Counted from the stretch's first letter, positions 24,538 to 34,001 are shown. The stretch: DNA of 64,000 bases from Trichomonas vaginalis G3 (GCF_026262505.1 NC_067207.1:25326082-25390081); one strand, 5' to 3'. The notes: generated by a model not told the origin, from the letters alone. Program-made: numbers and translations.

Positions 24538-26215
24538 TTATTTTCTCAGCCAAAGAATAATAACGACTACCGCAACAACAACAGCAATGACAGCTAAGAC
24601 ACAGAGAACTGCAACAAGGGCGGTCTTCTTTTTAGCTTCCTTTGTAGCAATCTTTCCTGTTGCAGAATCACTTGCGATAACATCTTGATAGATGTTGATA
24701 TTTGTTAATTTTTCAGAGGATTCGGTTGGTGTTGTGACTACGATCTTGATTTCGGCTGTTGTGTTTGTTTCTGTTGTTGCTGTTGTTGGGATGGTGAAAT
24801 CAAGTGGAACTCTGACTAATCCTGCATCGTTAGTTGATGTGATCGTCTTCTTGACTTTATCGTTGTAGAACAGAGAAACAGTGAACTTGTTATCGAAGTT
24901 TGTATCTGGATCATTGATGACAGCTGTGAAGTTGACCTTGTCGCCTTTGTTGTAATGTGGCATTAAGTTTTGGTTCGAAATCGATTGTGAGAACTGTGTT
25001 ATTCCTTGATTGTGATTGTGAACTTCTTTGTTCCAATCTTCTTGCCATCTGTAGCTGTGACTTTGACTTCATATTCACCTGCTGCTGTGTCTTTTGGAAC
25101 TTTGAATTTGAATGTCTTAAGATCTTGCTGTTTGCAACTTCTTGTGTTGCAACTTCTGCATTGTTGAAGAAAACCTTTGCTGTGAGTGGTTTATCACCTG
25201 AATCTTGATCGTAGACTGAAGCCAAGAAAGAAACTTCAGAATCTGGAATGTAATATAGGTATTCAGATGGAACAATGTATAACTTTGGTCTATAATTTGG
25301 TGGAACAACTGTAATTGTGAATTCTTCATAAAGCAATGAGCCAAGACCATTAGTATATGTGTAAACATATAATGTGTACTTTCCAAGTTCTGTTGGTGGT
25401 GTGATTGACACATCAAAATCCATACTTGTTTGTTTTTCTGAAACTGTAAATTTGCCAAGGCTGCCATATTTGATTATCTTATCTTTTGAATCATGAATTT
25501 CCCAACCTGCTTCTACCGTGTATGGTTCAACTAAGAAATAAAAACTTCCCTTTACTTGAATTACTTCAGTGGAATCTGTTTCTTCTGAAATCAGAGATTT
25601 ATCAAGTTTAAGTAATGGCGGTTGATATGTCTCTTCATAAAACATGTAAGAAAGTGTGATAGACTTTCCTGGTTGGATATACTTGTTGAGCCATGAGAAT
25701 GAGATCCATTGAATTTCAGGAAATCCAGAGTCGTATTCTAAAATTTTCTCATTGTTCGTGAAGAATCTTGGCTCAGGTTCTATTCCAAAGTCTTGGGCAC
25801 TGATATCTGTAACCCAAGGATGATTTTGCAGAACTAGTGTCAGATCATTTGTTTGATCCCACCAAAGATAATAACCAAAGTTTGTAAGGGATGATGCTTC
25901 AACATTATCTATAGAATCTTTTAAATTCAATGCTGTGCAAAGGTCAATTTTCTTTTCCGTTGAGCCTTTGTTGGTAATTGTCTGTGAAATAATAACATAA
26001 TCTGAATTTTCATCATTATAAATTTCAACGGAGTAGCCTAAATCAGTGGCTTCTTTAATGTTTTTTGTAACACCATCTATTCTGACTTTTGTATAAGGTT
26101 CTTTAATTATTTCATAATTCTCCCTTCCGTCCTTATCATAAATCATGTACGAATTATCCCCAACAACTTTGCCTGAAACTGAAAGAGAAAGTTGTGCAAG
26201 TAATATGGAAAACAT
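24538..26215 (-). pseudogene. Surface-protein copy c9, clustered small indels
   Basis: The 5' three-quarters match c2 (start 26215). Between about 24953 and 25128 there are three one-base changes: an added A near 24954, an added C near 25005 and a lost T near 25126. A substitution also lies in the same stretch. Two of these lie in short homopolymers. The frame is disturbed there, then the last 141 residues with linker variant PTTATTETNTT and the membrane helix are again in one frame. The tight cluster beside otherwise perfect sequence could be a consensus error at a read junction as easily as real decay. Confidence 0.8.
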
Positions 26216-26440
26216 TTAAAAAAATGGTAAAATGATTTTATAAAAGTATTCAAATATAAATATTTCAGAAACATTTTGAGTCGTTTTTCAAAGTCATCTA
26301 TACATATGAATCGATAATATTTCATATTATTATACCTTATGATTGATTTTCTATAGTTATAATCACCTTGTATAATGTCAAGATGATCCTCTCAATTTTT
26401 TGTGAAAAAATAAAAAATAAAAAAGCTATAAAATTGAAAG

Positions 26441-27222
26441 GAGTAGGGGTAATTTTAGCTAAAAGTGACACACCCGTGAAGGGTGTGATTACCGATCGGT
26501 AATTTCGACAGTTTAGAATTTAAAATTTTTTATGGAACTGTTGCGAGTTTCATAAAAAATTTAAGGAATATAAGCAAAGATTTGAATCAAAATCTTAGAC
26601 CTAAGCCGCTCGATTCGCTCGCGGCTTCCGCGAATTACAGATCAGCAAAGATTTGAATCAAAATCTTCGAACTAAGCCGATCGCTTCGCTCGCGGCTTTC
26701 TTTATTATTTTAAATTTGCATATTTCCATCAAAAGTTCATAAGGTAAAAAATTTCGTTTATTTTTACTAAGAAAAAAAAGGTTTTTGATAATAAATTTAT
26801 TTTATTTCGAAAAAGTAGCAATAATCGTAAAAGGGTATTGATAGGCTTGCTAAAGTAACTAATTTTAGCTGTCAAATACTTTTGTATTTTGAAGTAAATT
26901 AGTATAAATTTGTTTTTTACTTTTATTTCGAAAAAGTAGCAATAATCGTAAAAGGGTATTGATAGGCTTGCTAAAGTAACTAATTTTAGCTGTCAAATAC
27001 TTTTGTATTTTGAAGTAAATTAGTATAAATTTGATATTATTTTAACTCCCTTTGAAAACCTCAATTTTCCATACAGAGGGAACGGGAATAGCATTCAATA
27101 TTCCCTGAGAATGGTTGCGCATTCTCAGTTCCCTCTATATTTCGAACGAAGCTCTCATCGGTCTTTTTTTTAATACTAAACGTTTTTTTCCCTGTCACTT
27201 TTAGCTAAAATTTGGGTTTGCC
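26441..27222. mobile_element. Mutator-like MITE, 782 bp
   Basis: It interrupts the standard array spacer, and the empty sequence is visible in eight sister units. Flanks are a 10-bp direct duplication AAATTGAAAG (26431-26440 and 27223-27232). Ends are imperfect inverted repeats sharing AATTTTAGCTAAAAGTGACA (26451-26470 and its complement at 27193-27212). No coding capacity is seen. Internal structure includes a hairpin CACACCC/GGGTGTG (26470-26488), palindrome TTACCGATCGGTAA (26489-26502), two ~56-bp GC-richer repeats (about 26575-26700) and a 112-bp tandem pair. A 9-11-bp duplication suggests the MULE superfamily; an 8-bp hAT interpretation is less fitting. Confidence 0.82.
26801..27033 (+). 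repeat. 112-bp tandem duplication inside the MITE
   Basis: Copies at 26801-26912 and 26922-27033 are essentially identical and offset by 121 bp. Each contains a TAATTTTAGCTGTCA stretch that resembles the TIR core, suggesting the duplication includes a subterminal transposase-binding-like motif. Confidence 0.85.
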
Positions 27223-27701
27223 AAATTGAAAGTTCTTTGCCCAATGTCAGTTCAAATAAAAAATGCTCAATTTGATTTAATAACTAAAAATAATAGATGC
27301 AAATCTGAATGACTACTTATTATCTGTGTCAAATTTAATGATTGAGTTTATTTATTCATTCGAAAATTCCAGTTCAATATATAATTTTAAAAATTTCACA
27401 TTAATTATGTATGTCAGAAATTTTGAAATAATCTGACATTCTACTTCTTGTCATTTATTTTTAGCCATGAAAATTGAACTATAATTCCTGTATATACACA
27501 TCCATATGTCATTATATATTGATGGACCCTTGATGATAATGTCAAGAAAAACGAATAAATCTGATGAGTAATGAGACAAAATAACTGTTTTTTTAGCTGG
27601 CAGATTTTTTATAGTAACAAACGGGAGTCATTATTCATTCTCCTTTATTTTTGAGATGGGAAGATATCATTGCAGCATTATATACTCATCAATTGGTAAC
27701 T

Positions 27702-28569
27702 AAAAAAAAAAAAAAAAAAAAAGGTATTGGGGCTTCCAGGCACTTCGTGCCTTCTAGCCCTGAAGATGATTAGTATAAATGAAGTTTATATTCAGAGGGC
27801 TTCCAGGGGCTGCGCCCCTTCTAGCCCTGAAGATGTTTAGTATAAATGAAGTTCTTATATACGGGTCTTCCAGGAGCTTTTCACAAATTATATATGTTTT
27901 CATGTTTTGTCACTTTTCTGTCACTTTTCAGGAAAAAACATTTTTATTATTATATATAAATGAATTTTACAAAACCACCGTTACCGTTCTTTGGAAATAA
28001 GAGTAGATGTAAAGATATTATATTGAGAGAACTTAAGAAACTACCGAATGGTCTAACATTTGTAGATTTGTTTCGGTGGAAGTTTCTATATATCCATTTG
28101 TGCCATATAAATATTCCCAGACTCAAAGATTATATGCAATGACTTCGACAAACTATATGGACCGTCTCAAACATATTCCAGACACAAACAATATATTGAA
28201 AGAGTTAAAAGAAAAAGATACCTATAGGTAAGATGGAACGTATACATTAGATAAGAAAAATATTGTGAGAGAGGTTTTTGAAAAAAGCAGAATATATAGA
28301 CTGGGATAGTATATCTGCTAGACTATTATATAGTGGTTCTATAAGAGTTCATGACATTGAAACACTTATGTCAAAAGTTTTATATCTTAACTATAACAAA
28401 TGTTTTCAAAGAGGACATAGAAAAATATATTGAGGGTATAGAGTTTGTGAGATGTCATTGGACAGAGTTGTATGAAAAATATAAAGACAAGGAAAATGTT
28501 TTCTTTATAGTGGACCCGCCGTTCTATAACACATGGGATTTTCAAATACCAAGTAGACTGGACTTTGAG
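27702..28569 (+). repeat. Maverick A left terminal inverted repeat
   Basis: 868 bp matching the complement of 51583-52822, apart from the 388-bp repeat insertion present only on the right. It contains a 21-A tip, two or three hairpin modules, and most of a methyltransferase gene. Because a gene lies inside the TIR, the element carries it twice in inverted orientation. Confidence 0.9.
27730..27827. repeat. Nested hairpin modules at the left TIR tip
   Basis: Two modules (27730-27760 and 27797-27827) share the form GGGCT-TCC-stem-loop-stem-TCT-AGCCC. The inner stems differ but stay complementary: AGGCAC/GTGCCT with loop TTC, and AGGGGC/GCCCCT with loop TGC. A half module follows at about 27865. 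Modules are spaced by a repeated TAGTATAAATGAAGTT linker. The right TIR has matching modules at 52708-52738 and 52775-52805. Confidence 0.88.
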
Positions 28570-28783
28570 AGACTCTTTAGAAACTTTAGACGTTATACAT
28601 AACCATCCATGCTTTTACTTTACATCCGATAAAAGTGGTTTGGAAACCGTTATGAGATGGTTAGAGGACATACATGACTATGAGTTTATATATGACAAGA
28701 TAGAATATGAGAGAGGTCCTATAAACTGGAGAAAGTGTCACAATAAAGAAATTTTATTAGTAAGTAAATGTGGTTTGAAATAG
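27960..28783 (+). pseudogene. D12-class DNA adenine methyltransferase, left-TIR copy (broken)
   Basis: The sequence shows an N-terminal PFFGNKSRCKDIILREL, comparable to the AdoMet-contacting start of Dam-type enzymes. It also shows the catalytic DPPF motif (FFIVDPPFYNTW) typical of N6-adenine methyltransferases of the MethyltransfD12 family. The family transfers methyl from AdoMet to adenine in short palindromic sites; specificity here is unknown. It lies mostly within the TIR, and the right TIR has a second copy. This copy is broken in several places. Confidence 0.85.
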
Positions 28784-28923
28784 GACTACTTGTTTTTAGG
28801 TTTTTTCCATTGTGTCATTTATTTATTTGACGTGGCAGAAAAGTACAGAGAATATGAAGATGAACCAATGCCTGCAAATGTTCAGTATATTACTCGTAAG
28901 AGATATTTTTTATCTAATATTAA

Positions 28924-29370
28924 ATGGACGCACAGAACTTAGCGAATGCACAGCAACCTGGACAACCAAACCCAGAGAATATTCCAAATGAAGTTAGAAT
29001 ACAAACTGCAATGGCAAACTATGGTCAAGTGCCAACAGATGTACAAATGCAAACTGCCATGTCAAATGACGCTGCGTTAGGTTTGCCACCATGGTATGCA
29101 AATATGAGATGGAAAGAGTTTTATACAAACCCTGAAGTGGGATATAAACAACTTTATGCAGATGACGCGAACACAGGAGTTGACCCAGAATATGTTTTCT
29201 ACCAGAGGAGAAACAGAATGTATGAGCTCCAGTTAAAGAATGCTATGGAACTCAACAGGAAACGTAAGAGACTAGGCGACATTAGATTTTTACATATAGT
29301 AAAATGGGTTTCTTCAGTAGTATTGGAAACTTCTTTCGAAATGTTGGAAGAGGTATATGGAATGGAATAA
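28924..29370 (+). CDS. Maverick hypothetical protein, Asn/Gln-rich N-terminus
   Basis: About 148 residues starting MDAQNLANAQQPGQPN. It has a tandem-like motif (EVRIQTAMANYGQVP / DVQMQTAMSNDAALG), then an aromatic segment (PPWYANMRWKEFY) and a basic stretch (NRKRKRLGD). The same gene is found in Maverick B at 57895, so it belongs to the element. A T-rich TTTTTTATCTAAT motif precedes the ATG. It overlaps the next gene. The short size and Pro/Gln content resemble small virion proteins but the function is not recognised. Confidence 0.6.
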   Translation: MDAQNLANAQQPGQPNPENIPNEVRIQTAMANYGQVPTDVQMQTAMSNDAALGLPPWYANMRWKEFYTNPEVGYKQLYADDANTGVDPEYVFYQRRNRMYELQLKNAMELNRKRKRLGDIRFLHIVKWVSSVVLETSFEMLEEVYGME

Positions 29371-29546
29371 AAACCGTAGGAAGAGGAATTTGGAACGGAG
29401 TCAAAAATATTGGTAAAAGAGTAGGTCAGTTCGTTGGTATTATACCTAAAGACCCTGAACCAGAAGAACAAGCTCCTGTTATACAACAGCCTGAACCTGC
29501 ACCACAGTCTAGTTGGCAACCAAATCCAACACCTCAACCGTATTAA
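29304..29546 (+). CDS. Small amphipathic Gly/Trp protein with Pro-rich tail
   Basis: 80 residues. The first ~45 (GFFSSIGNFFRNVGRGIWNG then a second GRGIWNGVKN unit) form a basic amphipathic stretch with regularly spaced Gly, Ile/Val, Phe/Trp. The tail is Pro/Gln-rich, ending QPNPTPQPY. The pattern resembles membrane-active peptides, and Polinton-like and adenoviral particles carry small membrane-active or core proteins, so a minor virion role is plausible but unproven. An orthologue is in Maverick B at 58273. Confidence 0.6.
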   Translation: MGFFSSIGNFFRNVGRGIWNGIKTVGRGIWNGVKNIGKRVGQFVGIIPKDPEPEEQAPVIQQPEPAPQSSWQPNPTPQPY

Positions 29547-29587
29547 AAAATTATATTTTTACCGTTCGATAGTAGTTGTATATGAAA

Positions 29588-30397
29588 CTAAGTTCTAAGT
29601 AAAACGCATGGTATAATGGAATTATTCTTTTTCTTCCATCTGTAGTAAACCATACTTGAAAGTCTGAAATACTTCCACTTGGTGGTTCGTATAACTTTGT
29701 AGTTTTTCGTAAAAGTCATTTGCCAAGCATAAGAAAGAGTTTTGCGCACCAGAAAATGAAGCATGAACAATAATAGCATCTGGGTCGAAAACATTTTCAT
29801 ATGTTCCATTAGGGTTTTCGACTTCATAAAAGTCTGGGTGTACTGGATATGCTGCAGGCTGATTTAACATCCTCATAAATCTATACCATGCCAAGTTGTT
29901 ATATTTTGTAGAAATATAAACGTTTTCTCCAAGGTCTTCTATTTTATTGATTTTAACAGTTGCATTTTTTCCTGTCATATATAATATCGAGATGGTACTC
30001 TCCTTCGTCAATGTTATACTGGTTTGCATATTCGATATAGATATCGTTTATTTTTTCTTGAAAAGCTTGAAGAGTTGTTTCTAAGTTTACAAGCAAACTA
30101 ACTTGTAAAAGTTTTCCCTGTTCAAATTTCTCATACATACGTTTTTCTTTGTTATAGTATCGAACTTCAAAACCGACCGTAAATGGGAAACCATGTATGG
30201 CTTCTGAAATGAACTTCATTCTACGAAAGCCAATAGCTTTTGTGACAGATGGGTCTCTTAGCCATCTTAATGGGTAGTCAAAACGATAGCCTTCATCTTT
30301 ACGGTCTCTGTCTCAAACTTTTGACCGACATTAGTAAAAAGTTCATCTAATGGTTTAGTGTAGCAACTCTTGAATTTTCTTTTTCTATTGGAAGCAT
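29588..30397 (-). pseudogene. Conserved Maverick protein of unknown function (paralogue of 36305-37166), broken
   Basis: Minus strand, start at 30397, diverging from the fibre locus across 18 bp. Visible segments include AIHGFPFTVGFEVRYY and HASFSGAQNSFLCLANDFY. Both are shared in pattern with the plus-strand gene at 36305-37166 and with Maverick B 58519-59362. Length of about 260 residues, beta-rich look and position next to the fibre gene would suit a capsid vertex or fibre-base protein, but this is inference. It contains a few breaks. Confidence 0.6.
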
Positions 30398-30415
30398 ATT
30401 TTATCTAGAATAAAA
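30398..30415. promoter_or_regulatory. 18-bp bidirectional promoter
   Basis: ATTTTATCTAGAATAAAA separates two divergent ATGs and is close to a perfect palindrome centred on CTAG. The same spacer is found between the orthologous pair in Maverick B (59363-59380). It must hold start signals for both genes. Confidence 0.6.
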
Positions 30416-31822
30416 ATGTCGAAAGATATTGCTTCCATGAGAGAAATACAACACAACCGACAACTCATTATGCAAGCTCTAAATAAGAACACAACAAATT
30501 TTTCAAACTATTCTAAGATATCTGAGTCATTGAAAGAAGGAAACTTAAAACTGACATTAAACCCAATGACAGATGAGTTTCTGTTTCAAGACAATAAGAA
30601 CCATACTGTCTGTATAAATCCAACAAAAGGAACTTTAAACGAGAAACCTATAAATGAACTTCTTTTGAAAACGGATGTTGACAACAAAGCTGACAAAGAA
30701 TATGTCATTGAAAAAGTTCAAGAAGAACATGACAGAGCAGATGCAACATATGCAACGAAAGAACATACTCATCCTGAACTAGCGGACAAAACATATGTTG
30801 ACAATAAAATGTCAAGTGAAGTGACAAGAGCTGACAAAGAATATTCTAAAAAGACTCATACACATTCTATATCTGAAATAACAGACTTAAACGTTAGCCT
30901 TGAAAATAAAGCGGATAAGGACTGTGTGGCTAGTGCGTTAGAGAAGAAGGCGGATAAGGAATATGTGGATGAAAAAGATAAAGAAATTATAGAAAGGGTT
31001 GAATGGTACCATGAACGGACAACAAAGATTTTAAAACTAAAGCCGATACAGGATGGGTTTCAGGATGTTTAGACCTTAAAGCGATAAAACTTATGTTAAC
31101 GATGAGTTAGAGAAGAAAGCAGATAAGACTCATACACATACAAGTTTTACAACTGTTGCTATAGAAAGTATTGAAGGAACGGTTGAAGAAACTGGTGGGG
31201 ATGCATTATATTGTAAACCTCCTAACTTTCCACAAGGTTTAACATCGGATGACGACATAACGACGATGAAAAACATTAGATGTAAAGAGTTTATGTCATG
31301 AAGGATGAACATAATATTAAATTCACTGCTCAAGATTTATATGACAAGAAAGCAGAACAAAACAGAGCTTCAAACATTAAAGACAGAAATACTTCAAACA
31401 TTGTATCCTATAGGCTCTATTTATACGTCAATGAACTCTACAGACCAGAAGTAGTACTTGGTTTTGGAACTTGGACTCAAATAGTCGACAGGTTTTTGTA
31501 TTGTGCAAACTCTTCAAAGGAAACAGGTGGAAGTAAAACGATTTCAGGTGAAAATTTACCTGCACATAGTCACTACATAGATTTAAGTACATCTCAAGCA
31601 GGTTGGCATAAGCATAAATTTTGGGATTGGTCAGCAATGAAAAAAGGTAAAGGATATGATGTTAAAGACGACGTTCAGTTTGCTATAAATTGTTTCTGGG
31701 GTGACACTCAGGGAGATGGAAACCATACACATCGCGTTTCAGGATATACGCAAACAACGGGACAAAGTAAAGACTACATGCCACCTTACATGACAGTTTA
31801 CGCATGGTATAGAAATGCTTAG
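30416..31822 (+). pseudogene. Phage-type tail-fibre receptor-binding locus (broken)
   Basis: The N-terminal part starts MSKDIASMREIQHNRQLIMQ and carries repeated YVDNK/ADKEYV and HTHSISEITDLNVSLE units, typical of trimeric phage tail fibres. The C-terminal part has the phage collar/fibre-tip signature: TQIVDRFLYCANSSKETGG, ENLPAHSHYIDLST, GNHTH and MPPYMTVYAWYRNA. In phages this domain binds host receptors; here a virion fibre for host-cell attachment is inferred. It diverges from the 29588-30397 gene. The locus contains several breaks. Confidence 0.82.
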
Positions 31823-32775
31823 TCGTCATTTTCAACTTTTTAGCATATTCGTCAGGAGTTGTCTTATATTTGTTAGGAACTGTCTTTGAAAGTATACCAC
31901 CTTGAACTTTGACAAGTTTGAAACGAGGTCTGACAATAGTAGTTTTATCTTCTGCTTGCAGTGTGTACATTTTGCCATGTTTGCCTAAAACTTCATAATA
32001 TTCTCTTGTATACTTTCTTCTATTTTTACGAACACGAATGTGAGTACCTGTCGGGTTCCCATTGTTGTCATAGTCAATAGTATTTTCATATGGGTCGCGT
32101 TTAGGTATTTCTATTTTTACTTTGTCACCTTTCTGAAGTTTGAAGCCCGGCATTCTTTCTTGTTTGTCTCTTTGACTAAATTATTAAATATATAGTCTTT
32201 CTCTAAGTCAGGGTTGTTTTTCATTTCTTCGGGGGAGTGGTTTCCCAAACCTTTTTGTTTACGGCTATTGTAAATATTTAAAACTTGTCTCATCTTTGCC
32301 TGGGAGAAGTGTCTATATTTGTCGTCATATGACATTTCATTTGCTTCACCACCTTGTGGTTGGTTTAAGTCTCTTAACATTTTTATACAACCGTCAATGA
32401 CACACAGAGCAGAATGGTTTTGGTCGACAATGAAATATTGGTTTACATTTTTTGAACGCAGATAGTTTTTTACATCATCTGATTTGAAAGAACTTTCACA
32501 GTCAGATGTCAGTTTTGTTGGATGGTATTTGTCAACGAATATTGTCAAAGCAGTTTTTCACATCTAAAATATTTTTGACCATAATGGTATGGCTTCACAG
32601 TATCTTGTGTTTTGACCGACAAATATTAGCCAGTATGGAGGTCCATCTTCTCTATACCTCGGAATGTTTTCCAAGATATCCATAAACCAAGCATTTGGTG
32701 TTGAACTAAAGATTTTTATCATGAGTGCTTTCTTTGTCGCTTTAGAAACATAGGGTCCTTGTTTGGATTCGTCAT
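31820..32775 (-). pseudogene. Retroviral-type (rve) integrase of Maverick family, broken
   Basis: Minus strand, start at 32775. The catalytic core is recognised by KLTSDCESSF (second acidic block) and NHSALCVIDGCIKMLRDL (glutamate helix equivalent). A C-terminal basic SH3/chromo-like part follows (FKLQKGDKVKIEIPK; GKHGKMYTLQAEDKT). It would join the element's TIR ends to target DNA and make the short target duplication. It diverges over 16 bp from the gene at 32792. It contains a few breaks. Confidence 0.85.
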
Positions 32776-32791
32776 TTTTACCCTGTAAGAA

Positions 32792-33193
32792 ATGGGTTTA
32801 TTTGGCGCATTAGCAGGAGTTGCATCCAGATTTTTACCCGCAGTGTGGAACAATAGCCAGAGGTGTATTTGGAGTTGGAAGGAAGATTTTGAGTACATTA
32901 GGTATACTTAAAGAGAAAGCACAACCTATTATACAAACTGTACAGAAAGGTTGGGATGTAGCACGAGATGCAACAAATCTTATTCCAAATCCTGAAACAA
33001 GAGGAAAAGTTCAAGGATGGATGGACAATGTAGGAAGACAAGCAGGAAACTATTATAACAAAGCAAATGACTACTATAACAAGCAGGACACTATATGGAC
33101 CAAGGTGAAAGATTCTTTAACAGAGGATATAACCATGCACAACAGTGGGTAAACAATAACCAACCTCAACCGCCTCAAACGTGGGGAATGTAA
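32792..33193 (+). pseudogene. Amphipathic Gly-rich small protein (broken)
   Basis: It begins MGLFGALAGVASRF. Further on it has GTIARGVFGVGRKILSTLG, NVGRQAGNYYNKANDYYN and a Pro/Gln-rich end. Gly/Ala/Val alternation with basic residues suggests a membrane-active or core virion protein like that at 29304. The related gene in Maverick B starts at 62074. Function is not established; it is broken here. Confidence 0.55.
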
Positions 33194-33212
33194 ATTTTTT
33201 TACTGAGATGAA

Positions 33213-33366
33213 ATGAACAATACAGCATTGAGACAAATGGGTTCAAGATGGATTTGTTCGGCTTCCAGCAGTTACACAACGTGTTTGTCAAGTTCTTCCT
33301 ATACCTCAGGAAGTTTTAGACCGACTTAAAAAACAACAAACAACCAGTGAAAACAAACCAAACTAA
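33213..33366 (+). pseudogene. Very small Maverick gene (broken)
   Basis: A short coding stretch starts MNNTALRQMGSRW after the leader TTTTTTACTGAGATGAA, which is repeated before the next gene. Visible C-terminal sequence includes VLDRLKK. The same gene is at 62495 in Maverick B. Function is unknown. Confidence 0.4.
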
Positions 33367-33385
33367 AATTTTTTACTGAGATGAA

Positions 33386-33728
33386 ATGACCGAAGAAGTT
33401 GAAACGGTAAGATTTGACACCACAAACAAAAAGTTCAGAACCATTGTCAAAACCTGTCAAAGAACTTACAGATGAAGAGAAAAATTCAATAATAGAAAGT
33501 GCCAGGTCTGGAAATACAAACCCTAACTATAAAGTCACTTTTCATAGAAATGGAACGGCTAGTATCTCAAAAAGAAACAGACTCTCACAAATAAAATATT
33601 GAAGTCTGAAGGAGCTTCGAGACAACAGATGGAAAAGTTTACTTCACTGACCAACAGTTCATTATAGAACATCTCATTGACTTAGAGTCGAAATATTCTA
33701 AACTTTACAACAAACACAAAAAAGTTGA
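33386..33728 (+). pseudogene. Maverick hypothetical protein (intact in B at 62669)
   Basis: Corresponds to the 113-residue protein of Maverick B. Segments include KPVKELTDEEKNSIIESARS and NYKVTFHRNGTASISK. The same TTTTTTACTGAGATGAA leader stands directly before its ATG. Function is unknown. It is broken in this copy. Confidence 0.5.
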
Positions 33729-33745
33729 AAGGAAAACAAAAACAA

Positions 33746-33972
33746 ATGGCATATGATATTTATGAAGATGTTGACGACACAACTGTTCCTGCAGGTGAGG
33801 TAAAGTCAGAGGAACCGAAAAGTGACGAAAAAACCGATAGAAGAAGAAAAAAACCAAAAACTGAAGATAAACCAAACCAAAGTTTAGTTTCCAAACTAAA
33901 CCAAGTCAACCTTCATTAGCTGGTATGGGTTGGCGTCAAAGACTTATGGCAGCAGGCGGTTATGTAAAGTAA
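33746..33972 (+). pseudogene. Small acidic-to-basic Maverick protein (intact in B at 63029)
   Basis: It starts MAYDIYEDVDDTTVPAGE, has a Glu/Lys/Pro-rich middle and ends with a Gly-rich basic tail containing LAGMGW and AAGGYVK. A likely small virion or DNA-binding protein by composition only. It is broken in this copy. Confidence 0.5.
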
Positions 33973-34001
33973 AGAAAAAATATTTTTTTATTTTTATAAA
34001 A

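Larger units (their letters stand above)
3750..27701. repeat. Head-to-tail tandem array, 2,610-bp period
   Basis: Each unit is a ~1,668-bp surface-protein gene (minus strand) plus ~942 bp of spacer. Gene stops at 6257, 8867, 11477, 14088, 16698, 19309, 21918 and 24538 give spacings of 2,610, 2,610, 2,611, 2,610, 2,611, 2,609 and 2,620. Units are nearly identical in both coding and non-coding parts. Differences seen are confined to an A-run before the ATG (6 or 7 A), a codon-repeat linker, and a few single-base changes. The left limit of homogeneity is in the 3' end of c1. On the right the same spacer continues across the MITE and Maverick A to 53076 and into c10. Such uniformity indicates very recent amplification or ongoing gene conversion. 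Confidence 0.95.

Noticed and set aside
26575-26700. tRNA-like or structured RNA in the GC-richer repeats of the MITE
   Set aside because: The AGCCG...CGGCT hairpins lack a cloverleaf; they fit internal inverted repeats of a MITE.
3750-27701. CRISPR-like array
   Set aside because: The repeats are whole 2.6-kb gene units with no unique spacers, in a eukaryotic context.
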